A stretch of DNA of 64,000 nt, taken from the NCBI GenBank assembly GCA_034508935.3, contig CM067444.1, forward strand, positions 57,373,988 to 57,437,987, read 5' to 3'. The translations under genes were made by a program, and so were the position numbers. This DNA is from Berghia stephanieae (taxonomy: Eukaryota; Mollusca; Gastropoda; Nudibranchia; Aeolidiidae). The notes beneath the pieces were generated by a model. The model searched no databases and was not told where the DNA came from. It saw only the letters and a list, made by a program, of their open reading frames with translations. This document shows positions 25,033 through 63,687 of this stretch, piece after piece. Numbering within the stretch: the stretch's first letter is position 1; every line of letters starts with the position of its first letter.

Positions 25033-25768
25033 TAGGTACTTCAGTTTGTCCTCACCGCACACTCACAGTCGTGATTATCTTCAATGCACGGAGGTGCGAC
25101 TTATTGACAAGACGAAGGTTTTTACAATATCCGTTAATGCCTAAAGTCAGGCAGTTATACTCATTCACACCCGAGTCAAGTGGGGCGAGAGAAGCGCCTT
25201 ATTCAAAGGCATAGTACCGGCGCCAGAGTTTTTGCGATCATTGTCACCCAGCCGGTACCTGACTGCGCTCAACACCACCTGACCAAATACGCCTAAGGAT
25301 GGACGCTCTTATACTGTTTCATCACAGCTTAGTATTGCTTCTTCATAATGGAACTCGGCTAGAAACCCCCACCCCCTTAATATCCGGAGGGAGACTATTA
25401 TAGGTACTTCAGTTTGTCCTCACCGCACACTCACAGTCGTGATTATCTTCAATGCACGGAGGTGCGACTTATTGACAAGACGAAGGTTTTTACAATATCC
25501 GTTAATGCCTAAAGTCAGGCAGTTATACTCATTCACACCCGAGTCAAGTGGGGCGAGAGAAGCGCCTTATTCAAAGGCATAGTACCGGCGCCAGAGTTTT
25601 TGCGATCATTGTCACCCAGCCGGTACCTGACTGCGCTCAACACCACCTGACCAAATACGCCTAAGGATGGACGCTCTTATACTGTTTCATCACAGCTTAG
25701 TATTGCTTCTTCATAATGGAACTCGGCTAGAAACCCCCACCCCCTTAATATCCGGAGGGAGACTATTA
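25033..25768. repeat. Perfect 368-bp tandem duplication
   Basis: 25033-25400 and 25401-25768 appear identical base for base. The unit holds repeat sequence: GATTATCTTCAATGCACGGA is shared, diverged, with 13105-13150, and ACCCGAGTCAAGTGGGGCGA resembles a LINE/SINE end. No frame is seen. Confidence 0.85.
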
Positions 25769-25945
25769 CCCAGGGAGATATAGATCTGAGTATTATCTTT
25801 TTCTGGCGCATAATGGGCGGTGCCTAAAGTACGAGCCGAGTGAAATCCCAGCGGCCCTTATGGTAAGCTCGCCTATCTTCGAAAGAGGACGTAATTGTAA
25901 GACTGACTGCAAGTTCCATGGGCTGGTCAGCTTTTTTATTTTCTT

Positions 25946-28169
25946 AACTTGAGCTTTTTATATAGCACAATATCCACTAAACGTGCTCAAAGTACTTTAC
26001 AAAGGCTCCCTTGCCAACAGCAACACTTAACATGTAGTACAAGACATGGCGCCTGTAAGGCGGTATTACAAATTTTCAGACGGAGACAACACTGTTTACA
26101 CCTGAGTACGGTGAGAGAATGTGAGTAACAAGCGTTTTCCAATGACCCAACTATGCGCCGATCAGAGCGGGATGCGAATTCAGGACCTTCAGACCCAAAG
26201 GCAGCAGCCTCTTATGGTTTTCACACTACTATGTTATGACGATCGACCCAATCAGCAAAGTCTGGTCCGCACTCGTGCACCGTCGCAAACCCGCCGGGTA
26301 GCATCGTCACAACACACCGTTCGACTAGATGCTCTGCCGTCTCAGGTTCTTGCCCACAGCGGGTACATGTTGGACAGTCAGAAAGACCCCACCGATGAAG
26401 CGCACTGGCCGTGAGGCAGCTCCTCGACCGAAGCCGATTCGCCGTCACCCAGTGTCTCCTCTTACTGGTATCAAAGCCTGGCAACTTCTCACCAAGCTTA
26501 GAGGAGGTAACGTCCCCGCCCCCACGAGGGATTGAATTTGTCCAAACCGACTTCCATCTCGTATGTGCAGCTCTAGACGTAGTCAGGAATTCTGCGTACA
26601 AGGGTTGCCGGGACTTATTTCGGCTCGAAACGGGGGCGCCGTCCATTATGCGCATCAGAGGGTATCCCCATTCCCTCTCTCTTTGATCTTACTCAGCCCG
26701 TTTCCCGTAATCGTCTCCCTCCGGACATCGGGGGGCTGGATCGCTGCCATTATCGGGCCCCATTCTCTAGGAGTCGCTGCTAGCGTTCCTGACACTATGT
26801 GCATCGACTTGCGAAGTTTTACATCCAGCTTCTCAACGTTTCTGCTTCTACCCCACACTGGAGCGCAATACTCCGCGGTGGAATAGCATAGTGCCAAGGC
26901 GGACGTTCTCAGGAGCGCTTGGCTAGCGCCCCAAGTCGATCCCGCCAGCTTCCTCAGAAGACTGCACCGCTTCTCTATCTTCCGGGCAACCCTTCGAGAT
27001 GCACCCGATAGGTAAGGCTGCAATCCAACGTCACCCCTAAATATTTTGGATGCGGCTCATATGGGAGTGGCTGGTCCCCGACTATGACATTCAGTTTGTG
27101 GGTGTGCCAAGCACTGCATAGGTGAAATGCAGTGGCCACGGTTTTTGAAGTGTTCATCTTCAGGTACCACTTGTCGAAGTAGGATTTGAGTCTGGTGACG
27201 TCCTCGCTGAGTACGCTCTCGAGACGGGTCCACACTTTATTCTGAGTAACAAGTGCCCAGTCGTCCGCGTATCCCAGCCTCAGGGAGGAAGTGTTCGGCA
27301 TATTGATAATGTAAACGTTAAACAACATTGGCGCAAGTACCGACCCCTGAGGGACCCCATTCTTCAATTTCCTTACTTTGCTCGTGGCGTCTCCCAGCGC
27401 GACGTGGAATTGCCTTTCCCTAAGATCGAAGAGAACAACTTCAAGGTCTTTTTACACCTTATGATTTTTGCTAGTTTGAGCATCAACCCTTCGCACCAGA
27501 CCGTATCGTACGCCGCTGATAGGTTTATAAAGACAGCACCTGTTTGCTGTTTTCTCTCGAACCCATGCTCAATATTATGCTCTGTAAGGGCAATGACCTG
27601 CTCCGTGGTGCACCTCCCTTCCCTGAAGCCCGCCTGCTCGGGTGGCAGGGCAGCGTCTAGGACCGACCCCCATCGGTTTAATACGCTCCAACAATTTGTA
27701 AAGACAGCTCAGCAGAGATATGGGTCTGTAACTGTCGGTCTCCTTCGCCGGTTTCCCGGGCTTCAGGATGGCAACTATCTTCGCATGCTTCCACACTTGT
27801 GGAAGCTTTCCTTTTGCAAGGACGTCGGACATTGCCTCTGCCAGTCAGGCCCGTGCCCTGGGGCCCAGATGCGTCACCATATCGGGATATACACCATCTA
27901 TCCCTGCTGCTTTGCCGTTCTTCACATCGCTAATGGCTGCACCCACTTCTCGGGGACTGAACGGGGCCATCCAGGCCGACTCCTCCGCAGGTAAAGAGTC
28001 CAAAATCGTACGGTACGCCTTTCGGACACCGCGCTCAAAAGCCTGATACCGTTTGCTACGGTTCTTAATGTTCTTGGCAATTGTGTCTGCCTCACACTCC
28101 GGTGCAGCCTTCGCGTAATTCCGCTCCGGGTCCAAAGGCGAGTGTCATATCACTAGACCACATAGCCGC
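25946..28169 (-). repeat. SINE-A split by a LINE
   Basis: The 3' and middle parts are at 25946-26202, the tRNA-like head at 28132-28169 (GAGTGTCATATCACTAGACC). The 8 bases CCAAAGGC occur on both sides of the inserted LINE and correspond to CTGAAAGC in other SINE-A copies. Confidence 0.78.
26203..28131 (-). mobile_element. 5'-truncated LINE (jockey-like), reverse transcriptase fragments
   Basis: 1.93 kb, reading from 28131 down. Pieces in order: FSPREVGAAISDVKNGKAAG, PQVWKHAKIVAILKPGKPAK, YRPISLLSCLYKLLERI, GVPQGSVLAPMLFNVYI, LRLGYADDWALVTQ (the YADD catalytic box), HPKYLGVTLDCSLTYRVHLE and CTRCGQEPETAEHLVERC (a Cys/His end motif). Several frame changes break it. The endonuclease part is absent. 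Clade jockey-like by motif; not resolved further. No poly(A) tail at the 3' end. Confidence 0.82.
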
Positions 28170-28527
28170 ATTGAACGCTGCATCGAGACGAGGCAGTCCG
28201 GAGATTTCAGAGAAGTTCATGAATACGGAAAGGTTTTCTCGCCTTACTGTCATGAGATGAAGTGAGTAGGAAAGTGCCAGAAGACAATGTTGATAAGGGA
28301 AACCGAAACGTCATTTATCTGTTTTCGTAATTAAATTGAAGCTTACATTCAATTTCACATTGTTATTATTACTATTACTCGAGTACAACTATTATGATGT
28401 CGACAATGATGATGATTATGATGTTGATGATGGTGGTGGTGGTGTTAGTGGTGGTGGTGGTGGTGGTGGTGAGGATGAAAAATGATAATACAATTCTCAG
28501 ATAATACTTCTTAAGCATTGATTACAA

Positions 28528-28690
28528 AAGATATGAAGTGAATAGAAAAGTGCCAGAAGACAATAGAGAATAAAAATTTTTTCGCGGCGGTGGTGGGGTT
28601 TGAACCTGCGACCTTATTGGTACGACAACTCCGCCTGGCAGGTGAGAGCGTGGCTCTACCGTGTGAGCTATCCACGAACACAAAAATATT
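28528..28690 (-). repeat. SINE-D with tRNA-like head; tail repeated nearby
   Basis: On the minus strand, GTGGATAGCTCACACGGTAG and GTCGCAGGTTCAAACCCCAC form A and B boxes of a tRNA-like unit; the tail ends CTTCTGGCACTTTTCTATTC. The tail alone recurs at 28927-28981 and, diverged, at 28252-28290. It is not called a functional tRNA because it continues into a SINE body. Confidence 0.6.
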
Positions 28691-29039
28691 CGTTTCAAAC
28701 CCAAAGTCATTACTAGATCCCTCTCTCACCCACTTCTTGAGACCGCCGATTCGTTCGTACACCACCATCGCGAATAATTTTGACCAGCAGTTAAGCTTAA
28801 TAGCCAATATTCTCAACACAAACATATAACATAGAAATGATTGAGACATTGAGTATGCTCCGGTGTATGGGGTGAATTTTTAATTCAGAAAAGTGAGTGG
28901 AGCAGGCACTTATGTTGGTAACAACAAGATATGAAGTGAATAGAAAAGTGCCAGAAGACAATAGAGAATAAAAATTTTTTGATTACACTTCTTGTGTTGT
29001 GAGACAGTTCTTGAAATTAGAAAACAAAACATGATTGGC

Positions 29040-29105
29040 TCATGTCACGAACCCCCGGCAACTAGCAACTTCCGGCGTTGTATTTGAAATTTATCAAGTT
29101 TAGTT
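29040..29105 (+). promoter_or_regulatory. Candidate INCENP core promoter / 5' non-coding exon
   Basis: The ten bases at 29068-29077 (ACTTCCGGCG) fit the ETS/GABPA site common at housekeeping promoters and sit in a short GC-richer patch. The first coding exon of INCENP starts 2.4 kb downstream behind a good acceptor (ending 31502), so an upstream non-coding exon is needed. That this is the one is inference. Confidence 0.28.
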
Positions 29106-30585
29106 TCTTTTTCAGGGATCGACAAAGAAGAAATTAATATTATGATTGGTGTATAAGGTTTGTGCGTTATCCTATATGTACCTACTTTGTACTGCTAAAA
29201 GACTAAAAACATTTTTATGGCATAAGCTCTCAGTCTCAACAACACCCTCACCCACATCGTCATTACTACAGCACAGGCACAACTCGTTAGTTTTCAGTTC
29301 AGTTGCATTTACCCAAATGCACTTATTTATCATCCGCGGTTAGTTATTATTATTAGTTAGAAACTGCGTTATTGTCAGAGTCAGAGCATGACAGGAGCCA
29401 TTTACACATATTTTTTTACTGCTTTTGGAATTTGTTATGTTTACGGTCAATTACGACTAAAAATTCTTTCAAATACGATGACTGATGATGAGCTGATAAA
29501 AATTGACTTTCTCCAGTCTCTACTTTTTTGTTGCTGCTTGCAGTTGCAGCTCGAAGAAATGGATAACAATAGTCAAAAGGAATGGAAGCTTCAATTTAAT
29601 TAACGAAATTGACGTTTCAGTTTCATGAGAATGTCACCCCTGCCCTTCCCCCATAGCCCTAGTCCTGTCTTTAACTTTAGATTTAGATTTAGACTATCTA
29701 TTTAGACTTAGACAATGATTTGATTGAATGATTGAAACTGAAGAAACACTTTGATTTTAATTTAAATCGTGTTTTGCTGACAAAGTCTAAGGGGAAACCT
29801 GGTGGCTTCCATTCAATATTGTTATTTACTCTTTTTTTCAAAGTCAAAGACCACTTTTTTAATATTAATACGAAGTGACTATTTCTCAGAACGCTGGGGT
29901 AAATAAACTATTTCTCCGAAAGGTTTCTTTTCTCGAGATTTTTGTAGTTACCTATTTGCGAGAGATTGGTGCCATGAGAAGTTGAATAAGAATTCAAGTT
30001 TATTTCCTGGATCGTTCAGAGAAACAGAATTCAAATTTATTTCCCGAGTGTTTGGAGAAATGCAGTTCAGGTTTATTTTCCCAAATGTTTGGAGAAATAG
30101 AGCCGGCCTTTTTGATAGTTACCTCATGTAAATGTGAAGAGACAAGTTGGCATTGGCATGGCTAAAATTGTTGATGATGATTATAATTCTAATGATCAAA
30201 AACAAAAAGGGAGGAGTTATGTTACTGATTTGAGTTAGATTTGAACCCAGGTCTTTCTAGATTACTTTTACGTTTAATTTTACTTTTAACCACAATAGCT
30301 TCATGTCTGATTGAAGAACATTATTATATCATAATCATATGGTTTGGCTGAGCGGTTCAGTGTAATGTCTTGTCACAAAAGAAAAGTAATATTAAGCATG
30401 GTCAGTGGCCAGATGGATGACAGTGGTTGTGGAAAATTCTGCTCCTGAAGTTGTGTCCTTGATAAGATACTCAGGATGTGCTTTTGATAAGGGTATTTAC
30501 TTACAATTTGTTTTGTGTTATCAATCAAACATACTGATGTTGCAAATTTACTTTCTTTTTTATTTATTTAGCTTCGAATTGGTTA
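29106..30585. other. Presumed INCENP 5' intron, no element recognised
   Basis: AT-rich, with CCCGAGTGTTTGGAGAAAT-like phrases repeated two or three times between 29995 and 30110. No coding frame of interest. Confidence 0.4.
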
Positions 30586-30615
30586 ATTACTTTGGAATCC
30601 TGATAAAGTTAACAC

Positions 30616-30883
30616 TCTTCAGAGCCATTTGGCCCATGGAGCCGAGGTTTATCCCGGTTTCTATACCGTGAAACGTACAATAGCTGTTTTCTTGGTATCC
30701 TTTGGATAAGATGCTAGTCTATCTCAAAGTACTTTCCGCCAAATATAACAAGACTCAACAACCCAATTGACTGCTGGGTGGACAGGAGGGTCAGAAAAAA
30801 AAATCTCGACTGCACCCTGGATCGATCTTGGTCCCTTTGCATATGAAGTGAGTGGTCTACCAGATGAGCTATCGGAACCCCCT
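30616..30883 (-). repeat. SINE-B (tRNA-derived) copy with exact duplication
   Basis: Head on the minus strand GATAGCTCATCTGGTAGACC (A-box-like), end at CCTCGGCTCCATGGGCC. Flanked by AAAGTTAACAC on both sides; inserted in a pogo-type MITE. Confidence 0.72.
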
Positions 30884-31008
30884 AAAGTTAACACCAACAG
30901 ACCAGAAATATTGATTGACTTGAAGGAAGGTTGACTATATTCAGTATCAAAGGAACATGCTTAGATATTAAATAACAGAACATTTGGGACAAACAAGAAG
31001 TGTTGACT

Positions 31009-31251
31009 TTAACTCACTCAACCCTAACACCGACTATATCCGTAGTTTACCCGGGTTACTTTTACCCCATGCCTATTTATTACATTTTTATGAGACAAAT
31101 TATAGGCGTAGTATCAAAGCTATTGTTTTTAGTCATTTGCATGTTAATGAGAGTTGAATAAAACTATATATGTACTTGCTCATTTTAAATTTTTAATGCA
31201 TTTTTTCCAATTTTGAAAAGTAGCAAAAATCTCTAGGATTGAGTGAGTTAA
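31009..31251 (+). mobile_element. TTAA-flanked MITE (CTCACTCAACCCTA family), uninterrupted copy
   Basis: 243 bases from TTAA to TTAA with terminal repeats CTCACTCAACCCTA / TAGGATTGAGTGAG (13 of 14 pairs). It contains a motif CCCGGGTTACTTTTACCCC. This intact copy gives the sequence against which the split copies at 20340 and 56857 can be read. Confidence 0.82.
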
Positions 31252-31365
31252 GGAGAAGTTGACTTTATTTGAATTTATGTCGAATTTATGCAGATTCCAC
31301 TGTATATTGTTTTATCAACATGAAGTTAACATGTTAACGTGATGAAGTGAAGGTTATCATAATTT

Positions 31366-31436
31366 TATTGAGGTTTTATACAGCGCAATAACCACTAAAG
31401 ATGCTCAAAGCGCTTTACAAAGGGTCCCTGATCAAC
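31366..31436 (-). repeat. SINE-A 3' end fragment
   Basis: CAGCGCAATAACCACTAAAG and CTCAAAGCGCTTTACAAAGG are the SINE-A end in minus orientation. A similar fragment lies at 39556-39605. Confidence 0.6.
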
Positions 31437-31551
31437 ATTTTGTGGCTTGCTTTGGTTAATTCTCCCAATTTACTTACTTTTCTTTTACTTTTACCATTTC
31501 AGATTGCCATCTTATCCTTTTCAATTAGGAAAATCCAATCAATGGACCAAG

Positions 31552-57894
<26,343 letters not shown>

Positions 57895-58640
57895 TGTAAA
57901 TAATCTATTGTATTTGTTATATTATATATGTTGTTTGTGTAAGGAAAGGAGACTTAAGTATACACACACACCCAACACATACACACAAGGACACAAATGG
58001 GACTTAAGTATATACACACCTACACCTACACACAAAGGCACACACTCAGAGAGAGAGAAAAAGAAAGATCAACAAGATTGAGGAAGTGAATAATTTCTAT
58101 CATATCTTCTTCCTTGCCTGAGGTGCGAAGCATCAAGTACCTGTTAAGGGTATGATTCACAAAATTCAGTTTGTTACAATCACAATTCACATCCACCACT
58201 ACTGTTTGGGCAGCTATTGTACAAATTCTTTACCTGTTGCCCTCATTCAGTTTGTTTTATACATACGGTTTTTCTTATATTTTATAACAAAGAAATATTT
58301 CTTCATTCGATTGTGATTGAAACTCAATTATGTATCTAGAACTACTTTTGGTAATGATGTTTTTATTAGTTTTTTAAAAAATAGTCTAAATCTGGTTCTT
58401 CCTCGAGATTTCAATGTTTGTATGAGTGCAGCTGAAATTGTTACATCAACTGTTTTTTGTTAGGTAAACACATTACTAAAAAAACAACAGATCGACGACA
58501 GAGAAGTATTTGGCACATTTTTCTGTAATAAGATCCTGGAATATAAACAAAAAGAAGCATTGGCTTGGTTACCTCAAAAGACAAATGATATTTATATTCA
58601 AAAACATTATATTATATTATATATATATATATATTCAAAA
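57895..58640 (+). other. Probable INCENP 3' UTR start
   Basis: Contains CA-rich runs (57961-58036) but no AATAAA close to the stop; the first clear one is at 59337. The true end cannot be fixed from sequence. Confidence 0.4.
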
Positions 58641-58903
58641 GTCCTTCAGAGCCTATAGGCCCATAGAACCAGACTTTATCCCGGTTTCTGTAGCGTGAAA
58701 CGGACAATAGCAATTGCTTGCTATCCTTTGGTTAGGACACTAGTCTATCGCAAAGTACTCTCTGCCAGATCGTAACAGATCCAGCTTCCCAATTACTGCT
58801 GGGTGGACAGGGGGGTCAGAAAAAACTCTACTGCACCCGAGATCGATCACGGTCCCTTTGCGTGGGAAGGGTGTGCTCTACCAAGTGAGCTATCAGGACC
58901 CCC
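58641..58903 (-). repeat. SINE-B (tRNA-derived) copy downstream of INCENP
   Basis: The minus strand starts GGGGGTCCTGATAGCTCACT, with A box TAGCTCACTTGGTAGAGC. ATATTCAAA flanks both ends. Confidence 0.7.
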
Positions 58904-60174
58904 TTATATTCAAATACTCATATTATAAAAAATTCCTGTCATAAAACTCGCTTAAGAATAGGAGTACAGTGAAACCTTGTTTTTATTGTTTCTGATATTG
59001 GCTGAAGAAGGGTTTTGAGTTCGTAACGATCTGTGTTTGGTTTTTTTTTTCTTTTTTTTTTTTCCAAAGCTGTTCTTTTCATTTTTGTTCATTTACTTTT
59101 TACAGTCCACAGCGGTTCTTGCAGCTTAGTGTCAGTTTGACTTGCTAAACTTCATGCCTTGCTTAATAAGAACTTGGTGATGAGACATGCTTTATTAATT
59201 ATGATAAAACTCTCAATTAACCACTTACTGTCCCAAGCAAAATAAGTTCTACTGCACTTTGTCTTTATATTTAGTCACAATCAAATGTAGACAATATATT
59301 TTGTTTGCATTTGTAACTTTAGAATTCATTACTTAGAATAAATATTCATAAAACCCATTTCTTACAGCTTCAAGTTGGATTACGGAAGGGAAAAGAATTG
59401 TCTTGTTTTTATGACTGGATGGGAGGTGGTTTCATAATGGCTGTGAAGAGAATTGGAGATAATAATTATTTATCTGATTACAATGGGTTTTAGAAAAAGT
59501 CTCTATTTAGCTCTTGTTTGTGCAGTAGTAAAAATATTTGTTTTCTTGTTGATACAACCATAGAAAGATTTTATTTTGTACGTTTCCACAGAAGTGTGTA
59601 ATGCATGTTATATACATTTTTTTGTTTGTTTTTGTTTTGTCTTTTGTATATTTTGAGGGGTATTGGTATAATAAAAGCCTTAGTAAACGTGTATATTGGT
59701 TAATGGTATATTGGCGAACCATTGTAAATTATTTTTCAGCTGATTCGCTAGAGAGAGAATTGTAATAGAGAGTAGCCAGTCGTTTTATTCTGTGTTTCAA
59801 ACATCACATTCATGATTATCTATTTCAGGCATTTTCTATAATGCTAACTCTGATTCTAATCCTAAATGTTTACGTCTTTGGTTTTCTCACACAACTCACC
59901 ACTTCACGTTGGTTGGACGACGGTATTAACTCTCTTGAATGGAAAATTAAACAAATTTGTTTTATTTTCAATCATAGTAAACTCGAGAGACAGAGTTAAG
60001 GCTAATCCATAATTTTTCAAAACTCGTGTTCACTTTCCCTCTGTTTTCTTCCTTTTCACTGGCTAAAAAGCACTAAAATCTAAGCCTTGACTGGGTAACT
60101 CCTCAGGGCAGGTGAATGCTTGCTCCCTGTGCTAGAGAATTCTAGATAAATCTGTCTCTGCCTCCTCTTTCTCT

Positions 60175-60177
<3 letters not shown>

Positions 60178-60205
<28 letters not shown>

Positions 60206-61612
60206 TGTATGCACAGCTGCCCTTTTCAGTTGTCTTTTGTCCTTGGTCTGAAATGGGATCCTTTAATTTTCCCTGGGTCCTCTCTCAGGGTAAATTTGTT
60301 GAGGGGAAGTAAGTCTGATTGAATTTTTTTTCTTTGGTGGGAGATGAATAAATATCCTTCCTCTGTCAAATTATTGATGGAGCATTCTGTCATCTTCCTA
60401 GACATCTGTCCATAGTATTTTTGGAAAGGATGAGTTAAGTGTGGTTCAAGCTCTGATCGCGAAATTTTTTACCAAAAGGGAAATAGTCTCGAGTGTCTCT
60501 TTTCTCCTCTCACCTTCTCAGTGTGGATATAACCGAATGACACTGAGTAGGGTGTGTTCTACATTATCTTTCCAGGGGAATATTTTATTTCCTTTTGGGT
60601 GTTGGGTTTTACATCTTTGCACATTCTTGCTATCTCATCTATTGAATGGGGTCCTCCGACCTCCCATGGTGAGCAGAGAGGTCACTTGTTTGTCTTCTAT
60701 TACCCTATGTCTGTGTTCCTTTTCTGTTGTGGTCTCTATCTCTATTCTGGATTTGAAATTGCTTGTTTTATGTTGTTTTTTTCCTGGTCTTGGCTGGGAT
60801 CCTCAGCTGGGACTGGACTGTCAAATGAATGGTATTTCTTTATTTTATTATTTTTTTTTTTTTGAGAAATGATATTTTTTCATTGTGAATCATCGGTCTG
60901 TTATGTACTATAATTGTTTTAAGTTTTGAATATATTGAACCACATTGTAAACATTTGAGTTAATCCTTCATAGCAGGATTCTTTGCTTGTGCCTGGATTA
61001 GACTTTTAGCTAATGTCAAAATAGGCACATTGGTGGATTGATCATGGAATCTTCTGTTCCCGTTTTGAATCACAGTCCCCTGGGTGGGGTTCCTGACCTC
61101 CCAAAGTGGGCAGGGAGGTACTTACTGTGTCTATATCCCCCTATATCTGTTTTCCAACATGCTTTTTGTCTTTGTCTTGGAATGAGATTACTTGGTTTTG
61201 CCCAGGCCTTGCCGGATACCCTAGCTGGAAGGGAAACAGTCAAATGTATAGTTAGTTTTGTGAGATGATACTGTTTTCCTTGTAAATCATCTCTCTGTTA
61301 TGCACTGTATTATTTTATTTACATATTAAATATGATTTGTAAACATTTGAGTGTATCCCTCTTAGTTGGGGCCTCTGCTTGGGCCTGGCTGAGACTTTTT
61401 GATGATCTCAAACTAAGTACTTTAACAGTGTGCTCTTGGAATCTACATCTGTTACTTATTTGAACCAATTCCCTTTGTCTTCCCTTTTCTTGAGTGCTTT
61501 AATTGTAATTCTAGAACTTTTTACTTTCCCATTTTCTTCCCTTTTACTGGCGCTGATATGACCTAAAAGTGTTGCAAGCGACGTAAAAGTAAAACCCTTT
61601 AAAACAAACAAG
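60178..61612 (+). repeat. Run of R1 copies downstream of INCENP
   Basis: A degraded copy (about 60205-60600) is followed by a 5' part at 60640-61078 (GGGGTCCTCCGACCTCCC) and then, directly, a near full-length copy at 61080-61612 with tail AAAACCCTTTAAAAC. The last may have inserted into the second. A 29-bp C run at 60177 precedes them. Confidence 0.68.
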
Positions 61613-62545
61613 CAAGTCTATTGCGAGTCATCCGCTTTGCCATGAGATGGGTTGGGTTAACAATCTTTAGATAAAGTCCAAGCCTTTGCTGTAAGCAAAA
61701 GCTTTCAAGCCATTTTAGCTTCATTGTTTAGTTTTATGCATGGTTTCAATTCATTATTGCCTGGACAGTTTATTCACAGTTGCCAGCAAGTCACACATGC
61801 CTTAATCGCACCAATTACGATCATTGATGGACAGACTGAAATTCATTATTAAAGCATGTGAGACGAGATTTTTTTAAAACGTTCAAAAATAGAACTCAAA
61901 GACCGAGACGATTGTTCTATTTGTTAGAATTAAGCTCGATTCTATGTCTGTGCACCAAAGTTCATGGCCTGGACTAAAGAAAAATGCCAGATGACCATGT
62001 GTAAATTTCCTAATGAAACCCTGACATAATATGACTTTTATGTAAATTATATGCTCTAAACATGGTTTTTTAACAGAAATAAATTTGTTCATTGAAACAA
62101 GATTATTGTTTTTGTTTGTTTTTTTCTTCTCAAGAATAATTACTGATAGTAATGACCTGACCAATGAGGATTTTAAATAAGTAATAATTTAAGGTTTTGC
62201 ACTTGTTGCTTGAAACATTTCGAATTTTTCTGATGTCGACTTTACATTTAAACAGCGTAATACTTTATTCCGGTTATTTTCTCTCACACCTTGTATAAAC
62301 GTGCGCAAAAGTAAAGAATCAATTCAATTATAAGGAATGTTACGGGGACAGTCGTGAAAACGGAAGTTCTTAAATTATCGACAGAATCCTTTTCCACCAA
62401 CGTGCCTTGATTGAAATCGCCATGTCATCTTCCACTGCTTGCAAGATTTCTGCTGATTTAAACATAGAAAATATTATCTTTGTGAAATCATTTTGTAATT
62501 ACTTATATTTCAGTTATTTTGCTCTCGAAAACATACTGAAACTGA
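61613..62545. other. Intergenic DNA, nothing recognised
   Basis: No repeat family seen elsewhere in the window and no frame with protein-like composition. Confidence 0.5.
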
Positions 62546-62568
62546 GGCTCGAAGAGAGAGAGAGAGAG

Positions 62569-62628
<60 letters not shown>
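62546..62628. repeat. GA microsatellite
   Basis: About 80 bases of GA, downstream of INCENP. The Arg/Glu frame across it is not a gene. Confidence 0.9.
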
Positions 62629-62689
62629 TAGCTGAGGTTGCACAGCTTTTCAATGTTAGAGCTAGAGCTACCTGCTATTCTATTTCGTA

Positions 62690-63075
62690 AAGTTCAACAT
62701 GTGAGGGATCAATGGTGGACTGGTCAACCCAGAGTCATCATCCATCGTTGCTTGTACTCTTGAGCACGCTGCCGGTCAGCTGTCTCCACGAATCACGATC
62801 CTCTGCTGTGCGCATGAAATCTGTGTTGATTTTTAAGTCACATTTGGCCATTCATAGGTTATTTAGAACAGTCATTCTTCGTCTTCATCTATCTCTCTTT
62901 CCTTCCATCATCCCAGATGTTAATGTTACCAACTTTTCTATTCCGTCTCTTCTCCACACGTGTCCCAGAAACCGTAACTGCCTCTTTCTGATGGTATCGA
63001 TCAATATTCTTCCCTTTCTCAGGGTAACAACGGCCAGTTATGATCGAAAACAATCTTGGTTGGTTGCTCTTTACA
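62690..63075 (-). mobile_element. LINE reverse transcriptase C-terminal fragment
   Basis: The minus strand reads LRKGRILIDTIRKRQLRFLG, HVWRRDGIEKLVTL and EGKRDR, the familiar FLGHV-RRD-EKL...EGKR-RGR ending of RTE/L1-like LINE proteins. A stop follows; no other domain is seen. Confidence 0.5.
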
Positions 63076-63687
63076 AGTGAATGGTTGCCAGATCGCCGGC
63101 ATGCCGGTTTTTTTTAGATATTCTTGAGGCTGATCTGCCGTCTATCAGTTTTTTTGAAAAAGTTGCCGGTGATGTCACCATCATGTCTTATGTCATGTTT
63201 TGACACGTGTGCTCAGTTGTTTGAATTTTTATGACGTCAGCCTAGACAGATTGGGACCAAATGTCAAAGTGACCTAAAACCAGTGGTATTCTTTGATTAG
63301 TTGATTGTCGAAAGGGAGCGGGGTGGGAGAGATAGGCCTTTTTTTCTTTTCTTTCTATGCTATTCGTGCTATAGGTGGGTATTGGGTTGGGTTTTTTTTT
63401 TCTTCTCTATCTTTCCTTTTCCTTTCTCTTCTTTTATAATTTTCCTTCTTTCTTTGTTTTCTGATTTGTTTTGTTTGTTTGTTTAATATAGAATTCATCC
63501 TTGCAATTAAAAGATCAATTCATTAATTATTCTCTCTGTTTCTCTTTCATATTTCCTCTGGTTCTATCTTCATGTAAGTCATCTGTTTTCTGAGTGACAA
63601 TATTATATTACAATAATGCAAAGGTGATTGACTATGTTTACCTTCGATATACTATGTAAAATAATGGCTCATACTTTCATTCACTGA

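Larger units (their letters stand above)
30590..31302. mobile_element. Pogo-type MITE carrying a nested SINE and a nested TTAA element
   Basis: Left end TTTGGAATCCTGATAAAG and right end TTATGCAGATTCCACTG belong to the same family as 33572-33818, with TA outside. A tRNA-like SINE (30616-30883) interrupts it with an exact 11-bp duplication AAAGTTAACAC (30605-30615, 30884-30894). A TTAA element (31009-31251) interrupts it again. The two insertions account for about 510 of 713 bases. Confidence 0.7.

Noticed and set aside
26121-28046. Plus-strand frames up to 196 codons
   Set aside because: They are antisense to the minus-strand LINE reverse transcriptase.
28590-28690. tRNA gene on the minus strand
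   Set aside because: A and B boxes are present, but the unit runs into a repeated SINE body, and the tail recurs nearby without the tRNA part.
62407-62631. Arg-Glu-rich frame
   Set aside because: Its C-terminal half is a translated GA microsatellite, and the rest has no recognisable domain.
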